A stretch of DNA of 64,000 nucleotides from positions 1 to 64,000 of the forward strand of contig CALVHL010000002.1 in NCBI GenBank assembly GCA_944327625.1, given 5' to 3'. Shown piece after piece: positions 44,352 through 52,775 of this stretch. Each line of letters opens with the position of its first letter. The stretch's first letter is position 1. The position numbers and the translations under genes were made by a program. Below the pieces are notes generated by a model, which worked only from the letters and a program-made list of their open reading frames with translations, ran no database searches and was not told the origin of the DNA. Source of the DNA: an uncultured Clostridia bacterium. Its GTDB lineage: Bacteria > Bacillota > Clostridia > Christensenellales > Borkfalkiaceae.

Positions 44352-46436
44352 ATGCAGGTATTCACGGGTAAGAACAGCGGCTTCTGCCGCGGCGTAAAAA
44401 ATGCCGTCGATACGGCAATGACCGTCGATGTTGACAACACTTATATCTTAGGCGAGATAATTCATAATGCCGACGTGGTGGAGGCGATTGCCAAGCGGGG
44501 AATAAAGCAGGTTGAAAGCCTTGAAGAAATACCCGACGGCGCAACCGTAATATTCCGCTCGCACGGCGTTCCCCTTAATTATTACGAAAAGTGCGCCGAG
44601 CGCGGGATAAAGATAATAGACTGTACCTGCAAGTTCGTCAACAACACGCAAAAGATAGTAAAAAGTCAGTCGGAGCAAGGAAAATTTATAGTAATCTGCG
44701 GCGAACCGACGCATCCCGAGGTAATAGGTCTTAAAGGCTGGTGCGCCGACGGCGCGCTCATCGTCAACGACGTCGGGCAGGATTTGACCGAGCTCAGGGA
44801 CAAAGATCTGTGCGTAGTCGCCCAGACGACCTTTTCGGTCGAAAAATTTGAGAATATAATAAAAAATATTAAAAAACTGTGTGAAAAATCAGTTGCTGTT
44901 TTCAAAACAATTTGTTATACTACTGTTGGTCGGCAAAAAGAAGCCGAGGAGCTGTCCGAAAAATGCGATGCAATGATAGTAATCGGCGGCAGAAACAGCA
45001 GTAATACGAATAAGCTTTACGACATCTGCGCAAAGCACTGCGACAACGTAATTCGTCTGACATCGGCGGACGAATTTGAATATGAAAAAATTAAAAATTT
45101 TAATAAAGTAGGTATTGTTTCAGGGGCGTCAACCCCGAATGCGCAAACCCGGGAGGTTCTTTTAAAGATGGATAACAACACAGAAGTAAACGCAACGAAT
45201 TCTATGGCAGACGTCGTTGCAAAGATCGACAGCGAATCGAAGTACAAGAGAGGACAGATTGTCACCGCAACCATTTCCAATGCGACTGACGACGGTCTCG
45301 AAATCCTTTTGCCTTTCGCCAAGAAGGAAATCGTACTCAGCAAAGACGAGCTTGATTGCGAAAACTATAATCCTCAGGATTATGCAGGCAAAGTCGGCGA
45401 AAGCATTGATTTGATGGTTGTCGAATTAAAGCCCTCTTTAAAGCTCTCGCAGAAGATGATCAAAGCGCGCGCTGAGGAAGAAGCACAGATTGCAGAAATC
45501 GAAGCAGGCAAGGACTTTAAGGTTACCTGCACCGGTTCCAACAAGGGCGGCCTCGTTGCTCAGCTCGGTTCCTATTCGGTATTCGTACCCGCAAAGGAAA
45601 TCCGTCCCGGATTCGTTCAGGATCTTACCAAGTATGTAGGCAAAGTTCTTCGTCTCAGAATGATTGAGATCAAGAAGGACAGAAAGAAGGAAATAATCGC
45701 AAGCCAGCGTGTAATCCTGCAGGAAGAACGCGACGCAAGGGCAGCCGCTAAGGAAGCAAGAGAGCAGGAGTTCTTCGACGCTATCTCCGAAGGCGACATC
45801 GTTGAAGGCAAGGTTGAAAGGGCAACTTCGTTCGGCGCATTCGTATCCGTCGGCGGTTTCGATTGCCTCGCACACATCTCCGACCTCAGCTGGACGGGTA
45901 CCAAGGAAGTTACCGACGTGCTCGAAATCGGCGGCGTATATCACTTCAAGGTATTGAAGATCGACAGAGAAAACAAGAAGGTTTCCATCGGCTATAAGCA
46001 GCTTCAGCCTCAGCCTTGGGAACTTGCGGCAGATAAGTACCACGTAGGCGACGTCATCAAGGGCAAGGTCGTAAGAATTGTTCCCTTCGGTGCATTCGTA
46101 GAGGTTGAAAAGGGCATCGACGGTCTCGTACACGTATCCCAGATCAGCTACGAGAGGATCGAAACCCCCGCAAGCGTACTCAGCGTAGGCGAAGAAGTCG
46201 AGGCTAAGATCGTTGCATTCGACAGCGAAGCTAAGAAGATGAACCTTTCCATTAAGGCGCTTCTTCCCGAGCAGGAGAGAAAGCCCCGCGCTGAAAAGGT
46301 TGAAGGCGAGGAAGGCCGCAAGCACAGCCGCGCTCCCAGAAAGGACGATGAAGAACTTTCCAACTGGAGCGAGGGCAGCATCTCCGTAGGCACTTCGCTC
46401 GGCGAAATCCTTGCAAAAGCTGAAAAGAAGAACTAA
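44352..46436 (+). CDS. ispH: IspH (HMBPP reductase) fused to S1-domain protein
   Basis: A 694-residue fusion known from Clostridia. Residues 1-265 are IspH, the [4Fe-4S] reductase ending the MEP isoprenoid route: CRGVKNAV, FRSHGVPLN, DCTCKFV, ICYTTVGRQ and SGASTPN. Residues 273-694 hold four S1 RNA-binding domains, the third and fourth being the most canonical (TSFGAFVSV, VPFGAFVEV), like ribosomal protein S1. A promoter-like site (44893-44921) and a strong GGGAGG with ATG at 45168 lie inside the gene, in frame, just before the S1 part. The C-terminal half may therefore also be made alone. The S1 part has codon use of a highly expressed gene. Confidence 0.93.
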   Translation: MQVFTGKNSGFCRGVKNAVDTAMTVDVDNTYILGEIIHNADVVEAIAKRGIKQVESLEEIPDGATVIFRSHGVPLNYYEKCAERGIKIIDCTCKFVNNTQKIVKSQSEQGKFIVICGEPTHPEVIGLKGWCADGALIVNDVGQDLTELRDKDLCVVAQTTFSVEKFENIIKNIKKLCEKSVAVFKTICYTTVGRQKEAEELSEKCDAMIVIGGRNSSNTNKLYDICAKHCDNVIRLTSADEFEYEKIKNFNKVGIVSGASTPNAQTREVLLKMDNNTEVNATNSMADVVAKIDSESKYKRGQIVTATISNATDDGLEILLPFAKKEIVLSKDELDCENYNPQDYAGKVGESIDLMVVELKPSLKLSQKMIKARAEEEAQIAEIEAGKDFKVTCTGSNKGGLVAQLGSYSVFVPAKEIRPGFVQDLTKYVGKVLRLRMIEIKKDRKKEIIASQRVILQEERDARAAAKEAREQEFFDAISEGDIVEGKVERATSFGAFVSVGGFDCLAHISDLSWTGTKEVTDVLEIGGVYHFKVLKIDRENKKVSIGYKQLQPQPWELAADKYHVGDVIKGKVVRIVPFGAFVEVEKGIDGLVHVSQISYERIETPASVLSVGEEVEAKIVAFDSEAKKMNLSIKALLPEQERKPRAEKVEGEEGRKHSRAPRKDDEELSNWSEGSISVGTSLGEILAKAEKKN
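44893..44921 (+). promoter_or_regulatory. Candidate internal promoter inside ispH
   Basis: TTGCTG (44893-44898), 17 bases, TATACT (44916-44921), within the IspH coding part. It lies 247 bases before the internal start at 45168, which has GGGAGG at 45151-45156. Separate expression of the S1 part is inferred. Confidence 0.5.
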
Positions 46437-46466
46437 TCGGAAAATTAAATTTAAAATGCGTAATTA

Positions 46467-46508
46467 TATGCATCTTCAAAAGCGTTTTCTTTTGTGGATG
46501 CATATTTT
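46467..46508 (+). terminator. Terminator of the ispH-S1 transcript
   Basis: ATATGCATC...AAAAG and CTTTTG...GATGCATAT form a long stem, followed by seven or eight T residues. Confidence 0.85.
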
Positions 46509-46532
46509 TTTGCTCAATCTCATATAAAAAAT

Positions 46533-46561
46533 TTGACATTTTTACAATTATTTGTTAAACT
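46533..46561 (+). promoter_or_regulatory. Promoter of the lipoprotein gene
   Basis: TTGACA (46533-46538), 17 bases, TAAACT (46556-46561). A leader of about 30 bases carries GAGAGGTG before the ATG at 46599. Confidence 0.7.
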
Positions 46562-46598
46562 ATACACAGTCGATTTGTATTAAAATGAGAGGTGCGTA

Positions 46599-47588
46599 AT
46601 GGAATTTAATAATAAGTTGAAAGTTAAGGAATTTTCTTTTCAGACAAAATTGAGCGGGATAACAAAAGTTATTTCAGGCTTAGTGTTAGCCGCATTTATT
46701 GCCATATCTATGCCTGCCTGCGCCGTTTCCGACGGAAATAATGGCGGCTCCGGCGATAATACGACTGACGGAACGACACCCGGCGATAATACAAGCGGAA
46801 GCAAATACAGTCAGATTTTTGAAAATGTCCTTAACAGTGATTATTACGACAAAGTAATAGATGATTATGTTGCTTCGGGCAATAAAGATGCCGACAACAG
46901 CAAATCGCCCATACCTTATGCGTTCTTGGAAAGGGAGGGTTTAGACGTTGACGCAATTAAAGATAACCAATTAGAGTGCAGAAGTTACGCTTATACGATT
47001 AACAACGATACAAGCAGGCTCTATCTGTCAACGGCTGCGGAGACAAGTGAGGGGTATTATGCAAATTATATCTTGTCTTATTCCTTAACCCAACAGGAGT
47101 ATGACGACCTCTATATGTTGCACGAAGGCAACTATATACAGGCAGGGCTTTTCGTTCAGGAGTTAGACGCACAAAAAAGCGCAAAAGTAGAATCGCACGT
47201 CAATGTAGAGAAAGAAACTTTCAGCGGTTTAGAGAGCCGTATAAACTATTTGTGTACTAAAGATTATTTTTTTAATAATAAAAGTACTGTTTATCATATT
47301 GATGTAACAAGCGCCAATGCTGATTGTGAATTTACATTGAATGTGCGTACTTTCCCGGCTATAAGAAAAACCATGATAATTGAAAATCAAAAATTACGAA
47401 AAGCAGACTGTTACTCTGCCCTTAATAGTTTTATTTATGAAAACAATGTCGTATACATGAACGATTCAGCTAGATTCATTATAGATAACCTTGATGAATT
47501 TAAAGCAAATTCTGAACCTATCACATATTTTAATAGCGCTAAACTTCATAATCCATCTCTGGCGCTTGAAAATGATTTAAATAAATAA
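46599..47588 (+). CDS. Putative lipoprotein of unknown function
   Basis: A 329-residue protein. A basic N-terminus and a hydrophobic stretch (about 24-38) lead to a lipobox-like MPAC with Cys41, followed by a Gly/Asp/Thr-rich spacer (about 44-68) that would lift the domain off the membrane. The remaining 260 residues match no family I recognise. The gene is AT-richer than its neighbours and has its own promoter and terminator. It is flanked by unrelated housekeeping genes, which suggests recent acquisition. The proline in the lipobox is unusual, so lipidation is likely rather than certain. Confidence 0.7.
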   Translation: MEFNNKLKVKEFSFQTKLSGITKVISGLVLAAFIAISMPACAVSDGNNGGSGDNTTDGTTPGDNTSGSKYSQIFENVLNSDYYDKVIDDYVASGNKDADNSKSPIPYAFLEREGLDVDAIKDNQLECRSYAYTINNDTSRLYLSTAAETSEGYYANYILSYSLTQQEYDDLYMLHEGNYIQAGLFVQELDAQKSAKVESHVNVEKETFSGLESRINYLCTKDYFFNNKSTVYHIDVTSANADCEFTLNVRTFPAIRKTMIIENQKLRKADCYSALNSFIYENNVVYMNDSARFIIDNLDEFKANSEPITYFNSAKLHNPSLALENDLNK

Positions 47589-47592
47589 ACAC

Positions 47593-47623
47593 AAGAACAC
47601 CATTCAATATGGTGTTCTTTTTA
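47593..47623 (+). terminator. Terminator of the lipoprotein gene
   Basis: AAGAACACCAT (47593-47603) and ATGGTGTTCTT (47609-47619) with a 5-base loop, then T residues. The remaining spacer to 47809 has an imperfect CCGCCCTT / AAGGCGG pair but no recognisable gene. Confidence 0.85.
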
Positions 47624-47809
47624 ATCATTTCGTCAAGACGGAGGGGCAGCCGCTATCGTTTACTGCAAATGTCTGGCGAACCGTCGGCGTTGCAATACTC
47701 ATTTTTAAAAATTAAGCGTGATTTTTTTGTTCAACCCGCCCTTTTTCGGTTTGAAAGGCGGTTTGTCTGTTTATAAATTTATATGTCAGTAAACGGAGGT
47801 ACTTTTAAA

Positions 47810-49687
47810 GTGAAACAGGGTAATATACAGATTTCAAGCGAAAATATGATGCCGATTATCAAAAAATGGCTGTATTCCGACAAGGATATATTCCTCAGGG
47901 AAATAGTCGCCAACGGCATCGATGCGATAACCAAGTTTAAAAAACTTGTATCTATGGGTGAAACCGAAGAAAAAGAGGGTGAAGAATACTGCGTAAAGAT
48001 AAGCGTGGACAAGGACGCAGGCACCCTCACCGTAGCAGATAACGGCATAGGTATGACCGAAGAAGAAGTTGAAAAATACATAACCCAGATAGCATTTTCG
48101 GGCGCTTCCGACTTCCTTTCAAAATATGAAAAGGCGGGCGGCGACGGAATAATAGGTCACTTCGGTCTCGGTTTCTATTCGGCATATATGGTTTCCGACC
48201 TCGTAGAGATTATAACCAAGTCGTACAAGCCCGACGCTCCCGCAGTAAAGTGGCAGTCGGACGGCAACTCGACTTACGAGATCGATACCTGTGAGGAGAG
48301 CGAGCGCGGCACCAAGATAATTATGCACATCGCAAAGGAGGAAGCCGAATTCCTCAGCGAGAGCAGAATAAAAGAGCTCGTCAGAAAATACTGCTCGTTC
48401 ATGCCCTATAATATCTATGTAGATTTCAAGGGCGACGGAAATGATAAGCCGCTCAATACCGTTCTTCCGCTGTATGCAAAGTCCCCCAAGGACTGTACGG
48501 AGGAAGAATACAAAGATTTCTATACATCGACTTTCATGGACTACGAGCCGCCCATTTTCTGGGTTCACCTCGACATGGACTATCCTTTCAAACTTAAAGG
48601 CATACTCTATTTCCCCAAGGTGAAGAACAAGGTAGAGCTTGAAAGGGGTAAGGTAAAGCTCTATTGCAATCAGGTGTTTATCGCAGACAACATAAAGGAA
48701 GTTATACCAGAATTCCTTATGCTCCTGAACGGCGTCATTGACTGCCCCGAAATACCGCTCAACGTGTCGAGAAGCTTCCTGCAAAACGACAGGCAGGTAC
48801 AGCGCATTTCAAAATATATCACCAAAAAGGTTGCAGATAAGCTCATTTCGCTCTGCAAGAACGACAGACCTAAATATGAAGAATGTTGGAGCGACCTTGC
48901 CAACTTCGTCAAGTTCGGCTGCATAAAGGAAGCCGACTTCTATGATAAGGTAAAGGATATAATTATCTGGAAAGACCTCGACGATAAGTATGTGACGCTC
49001 AATGAATTTCTCGGCAGGGACGAGGCGGGCGAGAATACGGAAAAGACAGACGGCGAGGCGGCTGACAAGCCCGACGGCGAAAAGACGGAGGAAAAGGCAG
49101 AGGAAAAGCCCAAAGAGCCCGATACCGTTTACTATGTCTCCGACGCAAAACAGCAGGCGCACTATATAAAGATGTTCAAGGACGCAGGGCTTAACGCCAT
49201 AACCTGCGACACCTTCATAGATACGCACTTCATTAGCTTCATAGAGTATAAAGCGCCCGACAAGTATAAATTCGTGAGAATAGACGCCGATATTGCAGGC
49301 GCGCTCAAAGGCGAGGACGCGGCGGAGGACAGCGTTATAATCGACATTTTCAAGAATGCGATTACCGACGACAAGCTGACCATTAAGACGCAGCAACTCA
49401 AAAATGCTCAGCTTCCCGCCGTCATCAACGTCGACGAGTATTCGAGAAGGTTCGCCGAAATGGGCAACCTCTACGGAATGAGCAATGAAGAAGCAGGCAA
49501 AATTCTCATTGTGAATACGGCTAACCCTGTCATCGGCAAGCTCAAAGAGATGGACGAAGAAAGACAGAAGTTTGTGGCTGAATACGTATATCTTTTAGCC
49601 CTGTCCTCGTTCAGGAAGCTTACTTCCGAGGAAGCGGACGAATTCCTCAACGCCAACCTCAAAATGCTCTCGGCATATTCCGAGTAA
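47810..49687 (+). CDS. htpG: Chaperone HtpG (Hsp90)
   Basis: Bacterial Hsp90, 625 residues. The GHKL ATPase part has KWLYSDKDIFLREIVANGIDAI, DNGIGM and HFGLGFYSAYMV. The middle domain has YFPKVKNKVELERGKVKLYCNQVFI and the C-terminal dimerisation part follows. An acidic, lysine-rich low-complexity stretch (about 410-440) interrupts the middle domain. GTG at 47810 is chosen because AAACGGAGGT lies nine bases before it and the protein then begins MKQGNIQIS, as in relatives. An ATG nine codons upstream places the ribosome binding site inside the coding region. Confidence 0.95.
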   Translation: MKQGNIQISSENMMPIIKKWLYSDKDIFLREIVANGIDAITKFKKLVSMGETEEKEGEEYCVKISVDKDAGTLTVADNGIGMTEEEVEKYITQIAFSGASDFLSKYEKAGGDGIIGHFGLGFYSAYMVSDLVEIITKSYKPDAPAVKWQSDGNSTYEIDTCEESERGTKIIMHIAKEEAEFLSESRIKELVRKYCSFMPYNIYVDFKGDGNDKPLNTVLPLYAKSPKDCTEEEYKDFYTSTFMDYEPPIFWVHLDMDYPFKLKGILYFPKVKNKVELERGKVKLYCNQVFIADNIKEVIPEFLMLLNGVIDCPEIPLNVSRSFLQNDRQVQRISKYITKKVADKLISLCKNDRPKYEECWSDLANFVKFGCIKEADFYDKVKDIIIWKDLDDKYVTLNEFLGRDEAGENTEKTDGEAADKPDGEKTEEKAEEKPKEPDTVYYVSDAKQQAHYIKMFKDAGLNAITCDTFIDTHFISFIEYKAPDKYKFVRIDADIAGALKGEDAAEDSVIIDIFKNAITDDKLTIKTQQLKNAQLPAVINVDEYSRRFAEMGNLYGMSNEEAGKILIVNTANPVIGKLKEMDEERQKFVAEYVYLLALSSFRKLTSEEADEFLNANLKMLSAYSE

Positions 49688-49700
49688 ATTGAATATTTTA

Positions 49701-49730
49701 AAAATAACCGCTTCGGCGGTTATTTTTTTA
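49701..49730 (+). terminator. Terminator of htpG
   Basis: AATAACCGC (49703-49711), the stable loop TTCG, GCGGTTATT (49716-49724), then seven T residues. A textbook rho-independent terminator. Confidence 0.95.
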
Positions 49731-49740
49731 TGCCTTTTTG

Positions 49741-49769
49741 TTCTAATGCGCGGTCGGCGGCTGTACATT
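49741..49769 (+). promoter_or_regulatory. Candidate sigma-E-like promoter of spoIIIA
   Basis: TGTACATT (49762-49769) matches the sigma-E -10 consensus CATACANT in six of eight positions. The -35 (TTCTAAT, 49741-49747) is weak. The ATG of spoIIIAA starts five bases after the -10, with no ribosome binding site. Control by sigma-E is known for spoIIIA in Bacillus. The site here is inferred. Confidence 0.4.
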
Positions 49770-49774
49770 AGAGT

Positions 49775-50707
49775 ATGGAATTTGACTTTCTGCCTGACGA
49801 AATACGCGCCGCGTTAAACCTTGTCGACGGCGACAAGCTTACCGAAATACGCCTGCGGTCGGGACAGGCAGTCATTGTGGGAACGACAGAAAAGTATTGC
49901 TATCTCGGGCGGAAGGGCTGTACGGACGACCGAGAGCTGGCGATAGTGCTTGATGACGCCGAGATAGTGCTTTCGGCGGCAATGGAGGGCAGCGTATTTG
50001 CCTATACCGAGCAACTTAGACATTCTTTCATAACGCTCGACGGCGGGGCGAGAATAGGTGTTGCGGGCGAGTATGTCACCGAGCGCGGCGAAATAACCGC
50101 GATAAAGAACGTCACGAGCCTCAATATCCGCATACCGCACGACATTTACGGGTGTTCGCAAGGCATTTTGGAGAACATACGGCTCCCGTCGGACGTAATA
50201 ATATTTTCCCGCCCCGGGCTGGGCAAGACGACGCTTTTAAGGGATATTGCCCGCAGCATTTCGTCGGCGGGGTACAACGTGCTCGTATGCGACGAGCGGA
50301 GCGAAATTTCGGGCGGCGGCAGGGCGTTCGACCTCGGCTGTCGGACGGACGCGGTGCGCGGCGCGGATAAGCTCAGCTGTTTCGGCAATGCGATAAGGGC
50401 TATGCGCCCCGACTTCATTCTGACGGACGAGCTGTACGGCGAGCGCGACAGACTTGCAATCGAGTGTGCGGCGCGGTGCGGAATAAACTTTATCGCCTCA
50501 ACCCACGTCTGCAAACAATCTGATCTGGCGGCGTTCAGAGCCGACTATTACGCCGAGCTCTGCGCGATAGGCGGAGAGGCAATCGTATATGATAAAGATT
50601 TTAATATTATTTGCCATTGTAGTACTGTCGGGACTTCTGGGAATATTGCTGTCCGCCCGAAAAAAGGAAAGGGCGAAGATCTTTTCGGAATTTTACGAGT
50701 TCAATGA
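49775..50707 (+). CDS. spoIIIAA: Stage III sporulation protein AA (ATPase)
   Basis: The secretion-type ATPase of the SpoIIIA-SpoIIQ channel between mother cell and forespore, 310 residues. The N-terminal part (LTEIRLRSGQAV) precedes the RecA-like domain with Walker A SRPGLGKTTLLRD, DERSEI and the Walker B-like region PDFILTDELYG. The length matches Bacillus SpoIIIAA (about 307). No Shine-Dalgarno precedes the ATG. The last 119 bases overlap spoIIIAB in another frame. Confidence 0.93.
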   Translation: MEFDFLPDEIRAALNLVDGDKLTEIRLRSGQAVIVGTTEKYCYLGRKGCTDDRELAIVLDDAEIVLSAAMEGSVFAYTEQLRHSFITLDGGARIGVAGEYVTERGEITAIKNVTSLNIRIPHDIYGCSQGILENIRLPSDVIIFSRPGLGKTTLLRDIARSISSAGYNVLVCDERSEISGGGRAFDLGCRTDAVRGADKLSCFGNAIRAMRPDFILTDELYGERDRLAIECAARCGINFIASTHVCKQSDLAAFRADYYAELCAIGGEAIVYDKDFNIICHCSTVGTSGNIAVRPKKGKGEDLFGILRVQ

Positions 50708-51014
50708 AAATCTGCTTCTCAACCTCAAATACGAAAAAATAAAGCTTAAAGAGCTTGCAAAGCGTTTCCCGTCGGTGCTCCGCGCACTCGACGGGCAGGA
50801 AGTGCTGTCGGGCGATGACGGCGCGTTTTTGCGCGATTATACCCAAAATATCGGCAAAACAGATCCCAAATCGCAGATAGATTACCTGAACGGGCGCAGA
50901 GAGCAGCTTGAAAGACTACGCAACGAAAGCGCGGAGGAGTATAAAAGATATTCCTCGCTGTATGTAAAAATCTGCCTGCTTGCAGGTATTTTGGTGGGTG
51001 TGTTGTTGGCATAA
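50589..51014 (+). CDS. spoIIIAB: Stage III sporulation protein AB
   Basis: A 141-residue protein with an N-terminal membrane helix (about 3-22, ending in SARKKER) and a soluble helical domain resembling type II/IV secretion component F, plus a C-terminal hydrophobic helix. It is shorter than the Bacillus form (about 171). The start has GGAGAGG upstream and is required to include the first helix, which creates an unusually long overlap with spoIIIAA. Confidence 0.85.
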   Translation: MIKILILFAIVVLSGLLGILLSARKKERAKIFSEFYEFNENLLLNLKYEKIKLKELAKRFPSVLRALDGQEVLSGDDGAFLRDYTQNIGKTDPKSQIDYLNGRREQLERLRNESAEEYKRYSSLYVKICLLAGILVGVLLA

Positions 51015-51211
51015 TGGACATAAGCATAATTTTAAAAATTGCCGTCGTCGGACTGATAATTACCATTATCTGTCAGATCCTCAAAAAATCTGACCGCGAC
51101 GACATTGCGACTATCGTAAGCATTGTCGGACTGATAATCGTCTTCACGGTGTTGATTTCGATGATTGCCGACCTGTTCGCTCAGATTAAAGAGCTTTTCG
51201 AGATGTTCTGA
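51014..51211 (+). CDS. spoIIIAC: Stage III sporulation protein AC
   Basis: A 65-residue membrane protein with two hydrophobic helices, beginning MDISIILKIAVVG and containing ICQILKKSDRDDIATIVSIVG, characteristic of SpoIIIAC. It is one of the small membrane subunits of the sporulation channel. It overlaps both neighbours by single bases (TAATG, TGATG), implying coupled translation. Confidence 0.93.
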   Translation: MDISIILKIAVVGLIITIICQILKKSDRDDIATIVSIVGLIIVFTVLISMIADLFAQIKELFEMF

Positions 51212-51603
51212 TGTACGTATTCAAGATCTGTGCCGTCGCGCTCATCACGGCAATATCGTCGTTCATTCTCAGAAGTCAAAAGTCCGACCTCTGGCCGCTG
51301 TGTGCGGCGGCGGGGGGAATAATACTCGTACTGTGCGTATTCGACTATCTCGCCGTCGGGCTGGACTTCTTGCAGCAGTTCACCGAAAAGACGAACATAG
51401 ACAAGTCGGTACTGAGAATTATAATCAAGGCGATAGGCGTGGGCTATGCCGTCGAACTGACGGCGAGCGCTGTAAAGGATTTAGGGTTCGACTCGGTTTC
51501 GGACAAACTGTTGTTATGCGGAAAATTGATAATATTCGTCATGTCGGTGCCTATATTCCGTTCGCTGTTCGACATAATCGTGCGGCTGATAGAACTCGTC
51601 TGA
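51211..51603 (+). CDS. spoIIIAD: Stage III sporulation protein AD
   Basis: A 130-residue membrane protein related to SpoIIIAC, with hydrophobic helices at the start, middle and end. VLRIIIKAIGVGYAVELTASAVKDLGF is typical of SpoIIIAD. It forms part of the channel base with SpoIIIAC and SpoIIIAE. Its stop codon overlaps the presumed CTG start of spoIIIAE. Confidence 0.92.
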   Translation: MYVFKICAVALITAISSFILRSQKSDLWPLCAAAGGIILVLCVFDYLAVGLDFLQQFTEKTNIDKSVLRIIIKAIGVGYAVELTASAVKDLGFDSVSDKLLLCGKLIIFVMSVPIFRSLFDIIVRLIELV

Positions 51604-52775
51604 AAGTCGGTATTGCGCTTATTTGCACCCTTGTCGCGCTGATAATAGTTCTCTGCGTAGCCCCGTGCTTTGCAGCAGAGAGCGACGGCGAACAGCTGAG
51701 CGAGAACATACAGTCGATTATCGACGGGCTTGACATGAGCGAGTTGCAGCAATACCTCGACGACTATTCGGGCGACATACTCTCGCAATACGGCAACAAC
51801 GCAAAAGAAATTGTCGCCTATCTCGTCGGGGGCGATCTCGGCTGTGACTACGGCGAATACATTTCGGGGCTGTTTTCGCGCATTTTCAGCGGAGTTACCG
51901 CTCAGATACCCGTATTTGCGCAGATCGTGGCGATTTCCGTATTGTGCTCGCTCTGTTCGGGCGCGGAGGACGGGCTACTCAAAAAGACGGCGGCTTCGAC
52001 CGTGCGGCTCGCCTGTCTTTCTGTGATAATGCTAATGCTGTCGGCAATGATAGTCGGCATTATGGCGCAGGCAGTCGAGAGCGTAAACCGCATAAAAAAG
52101 CAGGTGGAGATAATTACGCCCATACTCATAACTCTGACCGTGCTGACGGGCGGTTCGTCCTCAGGCGCGGTGTTCAGACCGTCCGCCGTATTTTTAAGCG
52201 GCGGGGCGATTGAAATTCTCAACGGCGTTATATTTCCCTCCGTCGTGGCGATCGTCGTGCTCAACTTTATGTCGCGGCTCAACCCGTCGATCTCCTTTAC
52301 GGGGCTGGTTGCGTTCATCAAGTCGGTGATGAAATGGGTGATAGGCATAACCGTCGCCGTGTTCGGCATATTTCTGACCGTGCAGAGCGGCGCGACTTCG
52401 CTTTTTAACGGCATATTCTTCAAGATAACCAAATACCTCGTCGGCAATTCCGTGCCGATAGTCGGCAATTTCCTCTCCGCCGGCATCGACATGATAGTAA
52501 TGGCGGGTTCACTCGTCAGAAGTTCGGTCGGGGTGGTGGGGATATGCCTGCTGATTGCCGAAATAATCTCGCCGCTCGTGCTGGCGGGCGCGTTTTCGCT
52601 GCTTTTAAAGCTGACCGCGGCGATAGTTCAGCCGCTAAACGGCTCTGACATACACGGACTGTACGGCGACGTGGCGTCGGATATGGACTTTGCGGTTGCG
52701 GGGCTTCTCATGATTGCTTTTATGTACATACTCGTCGTGATGGCAATGGTAAACAGCGTTATAAGTTTTATATGA
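51600..52775 (+). CDS. spoIIIAE: Stage III sporulation protein AE
   Basis: A large polytopic channel subunit, 391 residues, close to the 399 of Bacillus. A signal-peptide-like segment (ALICTLVALIIVLCVAPCFAA) starts within the first 10 residues and is followed by about seven membrane helices. Between the spoIIIAD stop and this segment there is no ATG, GTG or TTG in frame. The only reasonable start is the CTG at 51600, which overlaps the spoIIIAD TGA as CTGA. An ATG about 88 bases upstream would add an odd soluble extension and is less likely. Confidence 0.85.
   Translation: MKVGIALICTLVALIIVLCVAPCFAAESDGEQLSENIQSIIDGLDMSELQQYLDDYSGDILSQYGNNAKEIVAYLVGGDLGCDYGEYISGLFSRIFSGVTAQIPVFAQIVAISVLCSLCSGAEDGLLKKTAASTVRLACLSVIMLMLSAMIVGIMAQAVESVNRIKKQVEIITPILITLTVLTGGSSSGAVFRPSAVFLSGGAIEILNGVIFPSVVAIVVLNFMSRLNPSISFTGLVAFIKSVMKWVIGITVAVFGIFLTVQSGATSLFNGIFFKITKYLVGNSVPIVGNFLSAGIDMIVMAGSLVRSSVGVVGICLLIAEIISPLVLAGAFSLLLKLTAAIVQPLNGSDIHGLYGDVASDMDFAVAGLLMIAFMYILVVMAMVNSVISFI

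Noticed and set aside
47640..47760. Possible protein-like remnant and hairpin between the lipoprotein gene and htpG
   Set aside because: A short readable peptide exists on each strand, but there is no start, no ribosome binding site and no recognisable family. It is too short to call a pseudogene.
51165..51599. Long N-terminal extension of SpoIIIAE
   Set aside because: It runs through all of spoIIIAD in another frame and has no similarity to SpoIIIAE. The signal-like segment at 51600 marks the real beginning.
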